Shown here piece after piece: positions 11,179 through 22,310 of a stretch of 64,000 nt of DNA; positions within the stretch are counted from its first letter, which is position 1, and every line of letters begins with the position of its first letter. The stretch is from Lithospermum erythrorhizon. Its lineage: Eukaryota > Streptophyta > Magnoliopsida > Boraginales > Boraginaceae. The stretch is from contig JADFUC010001017.1 in NCBI GenBank assembly GCA_019722365.1, positions 1-64,000 of the forward strand, read 5' to 3'. The notes under the pieces were generated by a model. The model was not told the origin of the DNA. It ran no database searches and saw nothing but the letters and a program-made list of their open reading frames with translations. A program made the position numbers and the translations under genes.

Positions 11179-12514
11179 TGTTGCTAGATTTAACCTTAGA
11201 GGGGGTGAATAAGGTTTAAAGTTCTATATTAACTTTTTCGAGTTTAATCTTAAGAATGCGGGAATTAATACCACCGATGATAATAGGGATTAATGTGATG
11301 AGTCAGCAAGCTCGAAAAGATTAGTCAACAATATTAATAGTAAATTGATTACTTGATAATAAAAAACTACTTGAAAGTAAACAGGAAAAGCCGATACACA
11401 GCGATTTTAGCGAGCTTAGGTTCCTCTTTCGACCGTCGAACTTTTCATTATAGGATTTTGGCAAAGATAATCGCGCGAAGAAATGTTTTGAATACACACA
11501 AGCAACTTCTACCGAAGCCTATTGTATCAAACACAGCCTCCTTAAGTGACCCAAACTACCCATTGGGATTTCGACTCTGTCGACTGGGTGGAACCTAGAA
11601 ATACTCTCGAGTTGATATACTACTTGACGAGAATACTTGACCTGTCACTTGCTGCCAAAGGATTTCTTTCAATACAATAAATGATTTGAATTGGAAATAT
11701 CACGCAACTAGGAAACTCTCTACAAAAGATAATGACGTATTAAATGTAGGAGTTATGACTTTTGCCTTTTTGTTTCTGATGAATTGAATGCTCGAGAAAA
11801 TTAGGTCAGATTTGCAAAGTTGTTTGTGTTTTGAAAACAAGAGGCTTTAATAGTGCACAAGTAAAGTGAAGTTGCTTAGGCATCGTGACTCGTCGAGACC
11901 GGGGTGCCGATGAGTATGACTGGATCGGAAAGCGGCGATTCAACCCGTTACGTATAGACACATCGAGGTCAAAGGTGCGTCGCGGGACTATCGAGACAGG
12001 GGTCTCGATGAGGTCTCGATCATCGGGACCTGCTCGAGACCCGAGTCTCGATGAGGTCGATCGTCGGGACGGGGAACCTACCGATGATGTCTCGATGGTT
12101 CGAAATATCTTTTCTAAACTAAAGATGGTTTAGCCAATTCTCAGCTTGAAATGACACGATCGTTTGTATGAAGCTTAACCATGAATAAATTACATACTTG
12201 ATTAGAAATTAGGACCATCGATTTTACTAAATTAGGTCATCATAAAAGTCATTGCTCGCGTATTTAAGCGACAATATCTTTAGAATGTGAGTTTCACCCT
12301 GGCAGCCTATAGAAAATAAAGAACACGAGCTCCTTGAAAGGCTTTGCGTTTGATAGACTCATCCATGAGCCTCCGAACATCCCGATCAACATTTTTAAGC
12401 GTTTGAACATTATTAAGAATTAACCACGGCGTGTTCAGCTTGAAAGCAGGATTAGTTCGATTAAACAATTGTTATCTTCAAAAATAGGTTTGAATGGAAT
12501 ACCATTATTGACAG
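11179..12514 (-). repeat. 5' LTR of the nested copia element
   Basis: This is the direct-repeat partner of 2301-3605. Read on the minus strand it begins TGTCAATAATGG and ends CTAGCAACA. It carries the same TCTCGA-rich cluster at 11,890-12,090. Immediately outside it, at 12,520, the host gypsy gag reading resumes. Confidence 0.87.
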
Positions 12515-13200
12515 CATGTGTCTGGGAGGCGATTGTTGAGCTCTTCCGGAGAAATTATTCTTAAAAGCAAAGCGGCACTAGAGAATTCGTTAACTCGGGG
12601 ATTCCGAAGTCGATGGGGTATGAGAAACGATTCGGTGATGCGTGCGGGCTACTTTCACGATGTTTATCGGTAGAGGCGAAGAGGATCATTAGATTCGGGC
12701 TGTGGGTTGGCGATGGGAGATCGTCCTACATATCTCGCGATGGTTTATAGTTTCCCGTCTTTGGCGAAGAATCTGATACGAAGATGGAAATGGGTTAGGC
12801 GACGGCGAGTGGATCGAAGGAGGAGTAGACCTAAGACTTTCTATTGGTAGACACCCAGTTCTAGAAGTTGAGAGGAGCAGACCCGGCGAGTAGTCGGGAC
12901 AAAGTTACTTCGGTCTCTTGTGGCGGTTCGCTTGGTATTACTGACTCCTTACGCGGTGGGTACTGCGAGATCAGTGAGTTTGAGTGGGCTTCGAGGTTCG
13001 AAGATATCCTATTTCGATGTGGCAGTTTGAGCACCTGGCGGATACTGGAGGTGATAGTATATTCTGTTACCAGCGGCAGAGGCGCTGGCGAGATTACTTG
13101 ATTTTCGAGATAGAGTGCTAGTACCAGCGCGATTCGGCTGTCTCGGGCGGTTATCGTGGTGGTCGATTTAGCGGCCATGGAGGCGAGGATATAAATTTGT
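12515..13200 (+). pseudogene. Gypsy gag, second part, with zinc-knuckle remnant
   Basis: Directly beyond the copia LTR the plus strand reads VWEAIVELFRRNY (12,522 on), the W..F...F...Y block of plant gypsy gag, then ...MGYEKRFGDACGLL, the 'V.EYE..F..L' block. At 13,057-13,100 the reading IFCYQRQRRWRDY corresponds to a CCHC zinc knuckle in which later Cys and His positions are lost. This shows that the copia element landed inside gag. Small frame changes separate the blocks. Confidence 0.75.
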
Positions 13201-13745
13201 AGGACTTGGTCTTTGAGTGGTGGCGACTGGCGGAGGCCCCGGTCGAGCCGATTCCGTCGTTGCCTCGTCGAGAGCCTGAGATACCCCGAGTGGTGGCAGT
13301 GCGCTATTTACGTATGATATTGAGGCCGGTGTTGTTGTTTGATTACGGGGCTACGCGTTCTTTTATTTCTCGGTTTTTATTTACGCCTTATACGTATGTT
13401 GTGTGCGCTTTTGCTATTCATGGTCCATGACTTTTTGTAGGAGGTTAGTTGTGGTTAGATTTGTATAGAGGCGTCCTTTGATTGTTGTGGTCGGTTGTTG
13501 TGATTCTTTCCATTTGAGCTTTCTGATTTTGACCTTATCTTGGGTATGGATTGGTTGGGGAAACATCGTGCTGTTATTGATTGCCATCGGAAGGAGATTA
13601 CTTTTGTGGGTTCGGGGAGACCAGATATCCGATTTGTGGGAGACAGAAAGATTTGCTTGAGTTTTGTATCGGCACTTAAGGCTAGGAAATTGATTCGGAA
13701 AAGGGTGTATTTGGTTCTTGGGGTATGGTTGATTTGAGTATAGAA
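13201..13745 (+). pseudogene. Gypsy aspartic protease
   Basis: At 13,341 the plus strand reads DYGATRSFIS, a damaged form of the D(S/T)GA(T/S)HSFIS active site; the catalytic Asp is kept but the following Ser/Thr is Tyr. About 190 bp on, LGMDWLGKHRAVIDCHRKE is the conserved protease-RT junction motif of plant gypsy elements. A frame change separates the two. The fragments lie in the order expected between gag and RT. Confidence 0.82.
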
Positions 13746-13849
13746 GAGGGTAGAGTAGAGGATGTGCGGGTTTGTTAGGATTGAGATGTTTTCACGGACT
13801 TACCGGGGTTGCCACAGGAGATCAATTTGCTATTGAGGGTTTATTAAAG

Positions 13850-15040
13850 TGCAGCGCAATTCTTGCGTCTGGGGTTGTTTCCAAACCAATTGCGGAGTAG
13901 GACTCGATTCTGAGGAGTTGTTAGACGAGGATTAAATGAGACGAGTGTATCTCCGTAAATTTTACGGTGTTGTTTGTGAAAAAGAAGGATAGTTCGATGA
14001 AGTGTGCATTGACTATAGGCGTGAATAAAGTGACATTTAAGAACCGATACCCGTTGCGGGGTGGCCGGTTGTTTGATCGGTGAAGGATGCGAGGTGTTCT
14101 TCGAGAAGATTGATTGCGGTGCAGTTATCATCGGTTGAGGATCAAAGGAGGATATTAGAAATAGAACTTTTCTAGATACCGTGATGGACATTATAATTTA
14201 TAGTGATACGTTTAGTTGATAGCAAATGCACCCGGCTGACTACTTGTGGATTTGATGAGCAAGATTGTTGGGAGTATCTAGATATGAGTGTGTGGGTGGG
14301 ATTCATTGATGATATTTTGATATATTCTACAGAGGGAGGAGAACATGAGAGAGGCATTGCATATTGTGTTGAGGACCTGAGACGGCGCCCAGTGTACAAG
14401 TTTTTCCAAATGTGAGTTTGGTTGGCGAAAGTGAAAATTCACAGGTCATGTTATTTTGGCGAGGGTATTTGTGTTTGATCCAGAGAAAGTAAGGCAGTGA
14501 ACAATTGGGAAGCGTCCAGTGGTGAGTTAGAGTTTCTTGAAGTTGGCCCAGTTTATTACAGGGAAGTCATCAAGGACTTTTCTTTGTCAGCAGCGCCGTT
14601 GACGGAGTTGACTTGAGAATAGGAGTTCCGTTTATTTGGGATGATGATTGTGAGCCTTGGGGATACTAAAGGGAGATTGACTTTAGTGTTAGCGATACTG
14701 CGTCACAGTTACGAGACTAAGTGATTTATAGTGATCTTGTCGAGGAGTTGAGATAAATGATTACGTCTTTGGAATGGGAAGGTGCTATCTTGACAGGTTA
14801 GAGAAATCACGAAGGTAACTATCCGACCCATGATTTTGAGCTAGTGGCGATGGTAGTTCATTGATTGTGACATTATTTGTATAGGGATAAATGCGATTTT
14901 CACCGATCATAGAGTTTGTCTACCGTCTGAGATTTGAATTTGGCGAAGGAGGTGGATGGAGTTCATCGGTGATTATGACTTGACCATTCAGTACCACCGG
15001 GAAAGGTAAATGTAAGCAAACTGATGCATTTGATCAGAAA
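13850..15040 (+). pseudogene. Gypsy reverse transcriptase and RNase H
   Basis: FIDDILIYS with STEGGEHE after it (14,302-14,350) is the RT catalytic box, with both aspartates intact. RNase H follows: NYPTHDFELVAMVVH at 14,818-14,863, FTDH at about 14,898-14,910, and DYDLTIQYHR at 14,971-15,000, matching the end of the gypsy RNase H domain. The early RT blocks between 13,850 and 14,200 are scrambled by frameshifts. Several stops are present. Confidence 0.82.
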
Positions 15041-15356
15041 TCAAAGGATCGAGGAGAGAGAGAGGATGAAACATTTGAGGTGATTTTGATGTCGGTGGCA
15101 GCAGGGAGATTTTCGCCCATGAGGAGAGTTCGACGGTCTTGTGGATCGAATCTTAGAATTTGTGACGGATGAGAGACTACGAGGTTGTCATTGGGATGTG
15201 AGAAGTGGGGTGAGATCAGATTTCACGGTTGGCTTGAGAGTGGGTAGTATTCTTTTATTTTGTGTGATATTTGATTTTGTGTTATTATATTTGTTCTTGC
15301 TTTGATTGTTTGAGGGTTGTTAAATTTCGAGAATTCGAAATTTGTGGAATGGTAGG
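15041..15356 (+). other. Deleted integrase region and polypurine-like end of the gypsy element
   Basis: Only about 300 bp separate RNase H from the 3' LTR, whereas a gypsy integrase needs over 1 kb. No zinc-binding HHCC, DDE or chromodomain motif is visible. Near 15,322-15,342 AATTTCGAG...CGAAATTTG resembles the AATTTCGAGGACGAAATT box that precedes the 3' LTR in many plant gypsy elements. Confidence 0.6.
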
Positions 15357-17576
15357 TAGTAATAACCCGTTACGAAAAAAAAAAATTAATTTTCGATTCG
15401 TGGGACTGGGGATAGTATAATAATCTCGATGATAATATTATTAAATTTTTTAGCCTAATTACATTTATAATTTAGTGCCATGGAATATTTTGTCTTTGGA
15501 ATGGGTTGGTGAAATGCGATAGCGATGCTTAGAAACCGAGCGGGACACCGAGTTTTTTTTTAAATATCTGAGTGTCGGGTTGATATTTTCTAAGACTTTA
15601 AATGTGTAGAGGTTATGTTGGGGACGCTATTATAGTTATTGTGATATTAAATTGGTGGATTTAAAAATTGATTAAAGGAAGTTATGTCGAAGAAGTGTTA
15701 ATTCCGTATTTGAGTTATAATTGATATTCGGAGTATAGATTGTTAATTATAGACTAGGCGATTAACTAGAATGACTTATAAGAATCGATTTGTAATGAGA
15801 AAGTAGTAGATGGAATTTAGCGAGAGTCGATTGGGTTGTATCGATGGGATTATAATTCGATAGTTTATCCGTCGTGTTAAACATTTAGAGATAGTTCCCC
15901 AGAGTTGATTATGTATCTTCTAGAAACGCCGGTATAGTAGTAGATGTGATTATACTTTATATAGATTGTTGTTTAGCGTTGGTCGTGGAAAAGGGCGGAG
16001 TTACCTTGATTGTTTTTGTGAAGGTTTTGCGACTAACGAGGTGATACTTATCTGGGTGTTACTAAATATTCATTTTAAATTAACGAAAATGTTATTGTGT
16101 TATGACTTCTGTGAGAATGATATACATGTATTGTTGTATGATTATGTGATTAATTTATTGTGAGCCATGATATGATTATGTGATTATGATACGTGGCGTT
16201 GATTGCTTGGTAACTAATAAGCCCAGACTTTCCAGCCTATTTCGATTTATGTGGCACTTGTCGGCTAGCTGTTGTATTCTGGCCTTGTCGGCGCTTATGT
16301 ATTTACAGCAATGGTGTTGTGTTTGGCTACGATTGTGAATGTTTTAGTGTGTGCTTGGATATTGTTTGGGAATAAGTAGTTGGTTGTCGGAGGTGATGGT
16401 TAGAGTTATGTATGACTTGAGGGTGAGGCTAAAATTATCAGTTATTATCATTGGGATGATTAGGGTTGGGTGACTCATTCACTTGAGGGATATCTGACCG
16501 ACTCTGTGCTTATACTTAGTGTATAAGTGCGGTGTGCTTATATACTAGTGTATAAGTGAAGTAACACTATACTTGAATTATTATAAGTGTGGTGTGCCTT
16601 ATACTTAAGTATAAAGTGCGGTGTGCCTTATCTTGGTGTATAAAGCCGGTGTGCACTTTATCGCTAGTGTATATGAGATGCGATGTGCACTATACTTTGT
16701 GTATAAGTGCGGTGTCTTTATACTTTATTGTATAAAATAGGTTTTGGCCTTATCTTTGCGGTATAAGTGCTTGGGGTGATTATTGATTAGTCATTCACGC
16801 AGGTAGGCGGATTTGAAGCGTATGCGCGGTTAGAGGTTGGTACTCTTTGGTGGGGATATGAGATAGGAGGTTTGATGACTAGAGTTTTTAGTAGTTGTTA
16901 AGTCTATTGATTTCTTTTACGGAATTGTGTGCTTGTGGATATTATATCTTCATGTATTGTAATACGGAGTTTTCTGAATTATGTTGTATGACGCTTTTTA
17001 GGTAAGTCCACGGATATATGTATTTTATTCGTATTTGGTATTATATTATTGATTGAGCTGGATATGGTAAGTTCATGAATGTGTTAAGTTTCGCTAAGCC
17101 TCATGACTTACACCCTTTTTTCGCGTTGGTACGTTCATTTGTGCGGGTTGTGACGGCAGTTGAGCGAATTTTGAGAGTTTTGTTAGAATTGGCTAGGTGA
17201 GCATCGGGTGGCGGAGGATCTCAGCGGTCGATTTTGATGTGTTGTCCAACTGTTTTGATTGTTATTTTCCTTTTGAAACTTTAGCCTTGTTGGTATTTGT
17301 CATTTGTATTCGGGATCTGAGTATCGTTATACATTTAACCTTGCCGGCATTACTTTGTTTTGGGATATGTTGTGTGTATATATATGGGTTTATTAATTTA
17401 GAAATCAGGCGATGGATTATAAATTTTAAAAGCTGTTTTGATTTGGAAAACTTAATTGTGATCATTTTTTGGATGAAGCAATTCGTTTTTAAAGCGGAGT
17501 TGTCCATCGGTTTTAGTGACTGCAGTGCAGTTTGTGAGCTGCCAGCGCCAGGCGGGCACAGGGGCGGGTCGTTGCA
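15357..17576 (+). repeat. 3' LTR of the gypsy element
   Basis: It begins at about 15,357 with 'tagtaataacccgttacg', the usual start of this LTR type, and ends TGCA at 17,576, matching the 5' LTR end. It aligns with 1-1761 from about 15,813 onward and contains the 29-bp array at 16,505-16,770. Length is about 2.2 kb. The start is estimated to within a few bases. Confidence 0.82.
16505..16770 (+). repeat. Minisatellite inside the 3' LTR, partner of 690-960
   Basis: The unit TATACTTAGTGTATAAGTGC recurs with drift across about 265 bp. Unit order and copy number differ slightly from the 5' LTR array, as expected of an array that changed after insertion. Confidence 0.8.
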
Positions 17577-18900
17577 ATTCCGTGAGCTGAGTGGTCGATA
17601 GGAGGTAAGAGGGCGTCTGAGAAAGCGAATGTTCTGCTGAAACAAAACCAAGGAATGTACTAAGGCGTCCCTCTTTACTAATAAGTTTAACCATGTATAA
17701 AAGATTCAGCCCAGGCAGTGAATTGATAGGAATAGGAAGTAAAAAGTACATCCTCTTTACTAATAAGTACCAATAAATTTAAGGTTACTAAGACCAAAAT
17801 ATACTAAGCACAGTAGTATCTTGGCCTTTACCGGCTATGGCGAAGGCAAACAAAGCATGTGACAATGGCAAAGAATACGTATTCAATGACCATGACATTA
17901 CAGAGTTGAGAAAGCAAATAAACAAAAGTAAACCTCTGTGGGAGCTTCGATTGTAATATAGCATCGGGAAGAGGAATGTATTAAATAAAGTTCCAAGGTC
18001 CATACTATGCAAGGCCAACCATGCACATGAATGTAAAGTTCAAAACTCAAGCTCAAAAGAAGGTAACAAGCGGAAATCAGCGCTGGCGTTTAGAAGGTGA
18101 ACGGCAGGCCTAAACAATCCATAAAATTACAAAATTTAATGACGAAAACCAGACTTCTATACAAGCAGCGTGAAAATGGTTTCACTGTCGGAGTTCGGCG
18201 AGGGCTTGATCCTTGAGATTCTTTGCGAGAAATTAAAAAAAATGGGAATTCGGCAACTTCAAAGCCCATGCTTTCGAGTTTGAAAGAGTTAGAGAACTGC
18301 TGCATATAAAAATGACCGTCTATTTGGTATATTTCAAATGTATAAGAAAATCACAAAGAGACAGACAAAGATACGGACGGTTACTAAAGTTGTCCTATTT
18401 TGACAAACCTAAGCAAAAATCAAAGAATAGTTTCAACTATTTTACACATAATTTGATTTTAAAGGTTAAAGGCATCAAGGTCCCAATATGACATATGAAG
18501 TTATTTCAAGGATGTTTTAATCCTAGGATCCCATTTGCTTCATGTTTATCAAAGATACTAAATTAGTTTTTATCTTTGAGCAGCATTATAATCTCGATAT
18601 AGAGATCTTCGATTAAACATCTAAATACATGTTAAAACATCAATCGTATTAGACTTAAAATGCAAAATAAGTATAAATACATAAATCTCTTCAAAGTTCC
18701 TCAAATAAAGTTGAGAACTTTAAGCCAAATCAAATTATTCTAAAGAGCTTTTAAAAAAAATAAAAAGGGACATTAAATGTGGTTACATAATCACACAATG
18801 TCAAAATATGAAAAGACAAAAAAAAAGGAGGCCCTCTACTTCTCGATGTCTTGTAGGGGGGGGGGCAAGAATCAAACAATTTTTTTTTGAATCATCCCAT
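17577..18900. other. Intergenic sequence with two minus-strand open frames of unknown origin
   Basis: Two minus-strand frames, 18,305-18,090 (71 residues) and 18,018-17,788 (76 residues), lie close together. I do not recognise either product. Codon-like spacing and a C/T-rich stretch upstream on the minus strand would fit remnants of a host gene, but there is no conserved domain and no clear splice pair. The segment 18,310-18,830 is AT-rich with nothing visible. A run of ten G residues is at about 18,857-18,866. Confidence 0.3.
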
Positions 18901-18939
18901 CATATATGGCTAATTCAGTCAAAATCCACAAAGTCCGTT

Positions 18940-20075
18940 ACTTGTGTGCAGACATGGCTATCGGGCAGGTGATCTGGGGCTTGACCCGCGATTCAGCCAG
19001 TCGGCCCAGCCTCAGGCCCCTGTAATGGGAGACGAGCTGAGGCAGTTGAGCCTCAGCCTTTGAGTACTGATAGCCGGTGGTGTCGGCAGTTCAGAGCCCC
19101 CCGAGGTCAGTGTCTGCATTGTGCATTGTTCCGTTAACTCTTTTTGTCATCAAATAAGCTTATTGTGCGTGGTACAGCTTTATATTAAACGGTACCACGT
19201 TAATCTTACGTCTTTGGTATTAACGTGGTACCTTTAAAATTAACGGTACCGCGTTAATACTAATGAAACGTGTTCATAGAGCTAATGATGTTCGATTTAA
19301 GCAAATGATACCACATTAACAACAATTCTAAATTGTAATCAAATCTTGATAAAACTTGTATTAATATTATTAGAAAATAGTAGGCTGCGTAGCATAGCTA
19401 TTGTTAGAATACTAACATCGATGTCGATATTGGCATTCATGGAAACATGTTTTCAATTGAATCATTCTTTCTATATATGACTTTCTCTTGCTCAACGTTC
19501 TACGCTCACTGGCTGCTGATAAATGCGGCTCATAACTGCGGCCATTTGCCCACGAAAGTATCGACTTTTATGCTGCAGTTATATTGAAGCGGCTTTAACA
19601 TGTTGGCGTTAATCGATTCAGCCTTATTGACCATAACTCCCCTTCAGGTTGGTCCAGGAGCGAGGACCTTTCTCTCAGAATTAACCCCAAATCGGTGTTG
19701 GCAGCCAAGTAGGAGGTACGTCCACTTTGGGAGTGGCGGTTGTTGAACACCAGCGCTGCATCTTGAACATCCTTCAATGTTCAAGCCACTTGAGCCCATA
19801 ATGCAGTGTAGAACTTTCTGAGTAATGTGATTGTCTTCCCATTTTAAAACTAACGTGCCACGTTTGTTCAGGAAAATGAGTCAGAATGCATATTATTATT
19901 AATTTATTATACGGAGACAGGTGGTGCCGTTAGGTGATAGCGGTACCACGTTAAGGCGTCGGGCCTTTAAAAGTGGGCACCGGGCAATAGGGGCCGTGCC
20001 AGCAGGCCGAGGCCAGGCCGTGCCAACACGTCGAGTATGTTACCGGGCGGCCGGTTCGTTAGCAATCTCTTTGTG
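18940..20075. mobile_element. Candidate non-autonomous DNA transposon (motif-rich island)
   Basis: Two GC-rich ends (18,950-19,110 and 19,965-20,060), rich in GGCCC, GGGC and GCCGTGCC words, bracket an AT-rich core. Inside, GGTACCACGTTAA or close forms occur in both orientations: 19,191 (+), 19,220 (-), 19,245 (+), 19,307 (+), 19,850 (-) and 19,942 (+). Clustered short motifs in both orientations near element ends are typical of transposase-binding sites in hAT- or CACTA-like elements. I could not align clean terminal inverted repeats or a target duplication, and there is no transposase. Confidence 0.4.
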
Positions 20076-21379
20076 TCTTGATTGACAGTAGGCTACTTGT
20101 CAAATCAAAAATAAAACAGCCCCAGCCCTTTAGGCATGTTCGAAAATCAATATACAAAGAGCAAGGATAATTCACTTGTGAAAAATATGAATATTTTAGG
20201 GTTAAATAAGTAGGACGAGTAGTCGAAAAATCCGAAAAATGATTAATATTATATTTAAAAAATTAAGATAATTAATTCTAAAATCAACTAGGATTTAGGT
20301 TAATTATCATCGATATCTAACATGTAGTAAATTCATGTTAAAATGTACGTATTGATTCCGTTAAGTCATGGTGATTGAGATAAATATAAATACAATAAAT
20401 CTAGAGTACTAATCTACAGAAAATTTAATTACTCAACAAATCTTGATGGATCAAGGGTAAGTAAGAATTAACGACATAATAGAATTCATGTCGATATCCA
20501 AACCCTAAACTTAAGTATTTTATTAAATCTACATGAATCGGGAAATTCAATGGGTGCTTGTATGTAATAAATCATATTTTCATACAAATCAAAATAATTT
20601 AATTTTATAATAAATAGAGGTAAATGGGATCTTGATATGAAATTTCATGTAAACTTGAAATCCCAAAGAATAAATCGAATTCTCTTAATTCTCTCTGGGA
20701 TCCCAAAGGTAAATGAATTCTTGCGTATAATAAATTCGTGTTAATATTAAGCCCAAATCATTTTAAATTATCTAATAAATGGAGGAGTAAATGGGATCTA
20801 ACACAATTTGGCATTAAATGTATGATTAGTCTTCGTTAGTCAAGTTTGGACAGAATATGAGTGGGGATGGTGACATACAAATATGTCCTGATAAATCCTT
20901 AAATAGATTGACGCTTCTAAGTGGGGGTTGACCAGGAATTATGATCATATATGAATCATAGTAAGTTCCTACAAAAAGGTGATCATCCTTTAAAGTCCTT
21001 AAATGACAAGGATGATGACGGAAGGACATGATTGACACTTCATCTGTACAAAAGTGCGAAAACTTATGTTTAATCCTGAGCTTCAGGCTTTCGCAGAGAG
21101 GAAAGTGTTAGCAAGACGGGATGGATCTTAGAATTGCATCAAAGGCAAGGCCTAACACGCAGTGCTCATCGATAAGTCAAATAAGAGAATTTGGATATCG
21201 GTCGTAAAGGGAGCATGAAGTCTTTGAAGTAAAATCTTTAAATACCAGCGTGTTGGAATATGGACATGCAGGTTGAACCCGGCGCTCTTGCGTTTGTACA
21301 GGTTCGAGGGGCAATCTATAGACAATAAAATTTATTAAAAAATATTTAAAATTATTAAGAGTACTTAATCAAAATTAAT
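20076..21379. other. AT-rich intergenic sequence with diverged internal repeats
   Basis: No gene is seen. A motif close to 'taataaatagaggtaaatgggatct' at 20,605-20,636 recurs at 20,770-20,800, and several 'aattcatgt...ataataaatt' phrases recur between 20,320 and 20,750. This suggests an old local duplication. It may form the U3 side of the LTR-like repeat that follows. Confidence 0.4.
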
Positions 21380-22310
21380 TAAATGCGATCCGCAAAATGC
21401 CCGGCGTGGCTAGGGTTACCGATCGAACCAAATTTAATAATAAAACCACAAATACGAACAAGGTTTCCAAGAAAAACCCCAGTACATATTCATTAAATTT
21501 ACAGTTGAGGCTAAGATACAATTTATTGTTAAAGAAATTTGATAATAGGCCTAAAATTGAAGTTACGGAGATTCTGAGATTGAAATGAAAACTTCCTTAA
21601 GTTGCGGGGTTGAAATGAAGATTAAAAGTTATGGGGTTAGCTTGAAGACTCAGGAAGATTAAATTCGACATGAAAATGTGTTTGGCGCAGAAAAGAATCT
21701 AGAACCTTCTTTTTTGCTTTAATAGTAGCTATTGTTACTTGGAGGTAAAAGTAAAATCTCAAAAAATTGACGGTTCGAATCTTGCATCAAATTCAACGGT
21801 TAAATTTGTGATCCACGAAAATAAATGTGTCGAGCGGTATTCAAAGCCAGGGCAGCCTATAAATATCCTCTTTGTTTTGAAATCACATCGCAATTCATGT
21901 TAGAAAATACACAAAAAACACACGAGAGAGAAATAGATAGAACAATTTACGGAATTCTCTAAGTCGAATCTTTTTAAACCATAGAAATGAAACACCCCGG
22001 CGATGGTGAAAAGCAGCATACAGGTGGCAAAATAGAAACTTAGATAAAATTATTGCCTGAAAGCAATAATTCTTCAAGTCAGCTTAAGAATCCTATGAGA
22101 ATCTAGCAGCAGTTTCGAGAACTTCTTGAATATTCGAGAAATAAGCTAAATAGCCTGATTGAAAATCTTGCATGAACATGTGAAAAATTTGAGGTTTGAT
22201 TCGTGATTACAGATAAGAATAGCGACGTTTAGTCCCTATGTTGTGGATTCGGGTAGGAAACATATTGCTAAGGCCCTGTCTAATTGATCAGGTATAAATC
22301 AGCAAGGTTG
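21380..22310 (+). repeat. LTR-like promoter repeat, copy A
   Basis: It shares ordered blocks with the reverse complement of about 52,030-53,000: 'ggggttgaaatgaag' (21,605), 'ccttcttttttgc' (21,706), 'ttacttggaggtaaaagtaa' (21,735), a TATA-like CCTATAAATATCC (21,856), 'gaggtttgattcgtga' (22,191) and 'ttgctaaggccc' (22,265). A TATA box followed by a transcribed-looking leader suits an LTR, and no coding domains lie next to it. It could be a solo LTR or a remnant. Confidence 0.6.
21856..21868 (+). promoter_or_regulatory. TATA-box-like element in LTR-like copy A
   Basis: CCTATAAATATCC precedes an A/C-rich leader. The equivalent position in the inverted copy (52,472-52,482) reads CTATAAATACC on the minus strand, so the site is conserved between the two copies. 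Confidence 0.5.

Larger units (their letters stand above)
2301..12514 (-). mobile_element. Ty1/copia (SIRE-type) LTR retrotransposon nested in the gypsy gag
   Basis: Direct repeats at 2301-3605 and 11,179-12,514 flank minus-strand copia domains. Read on the minus strand the order is LTR, primer binding site, gag (near 11.0 kb), integrase (8.8 kb), RT (7.7-7.0 kb), RNase H (6.6-6.4 kb), a third ORF (5.5-4.0 kb), polypurine tract (3.61 kb), LTR. Integrase before RT is diagnostic of copia, and a long ORF between pol and the 3' LTR is typical of SIRE elements. In minus orientation the LTRs start TGTTG or TGTCA and end AACA. Flanking bases gttcg (2296-2300) and gcatg (12,515-12,519) are not a clean target duplication. 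All coding regions are frameshifted. Confidence 0.9.
1..17576 (+). mobile_element. Ty3/gypsy LTR retrotransposon, decayed, interrupted by a copia element
   Basis: Long direct repeats flank an internal region with gypsy-order domains. The block at 40-380 matches 15,860-16,210 almost word for word, including a shared stretch around 'agtttatccgtcgtgtt'. Internal order on the plus strand is gag, a CCHC-like remnant, protease, RT and RNase H. RNase H is followed within about 300 bp by a purine-rich motif and the 3' LTR, so I see no room for integrase. The element is split by a minus-strand copia insertion at 2301-12,514. Its 5' end lies outside the window. Frames are broken throughout, so it is not autonomous. 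Lineage within Ty3/gypsy is not assigned because integrase and any chromodomain are missing. Confidence 0.88.

Noticed and set aside
17197..17751. Frames of 134, 129 and 99 residues at the gypsy 3' LTR end
   Set aside because: They cross the LTR boundary at 17,576 and have antisense partners. No conserved motif.
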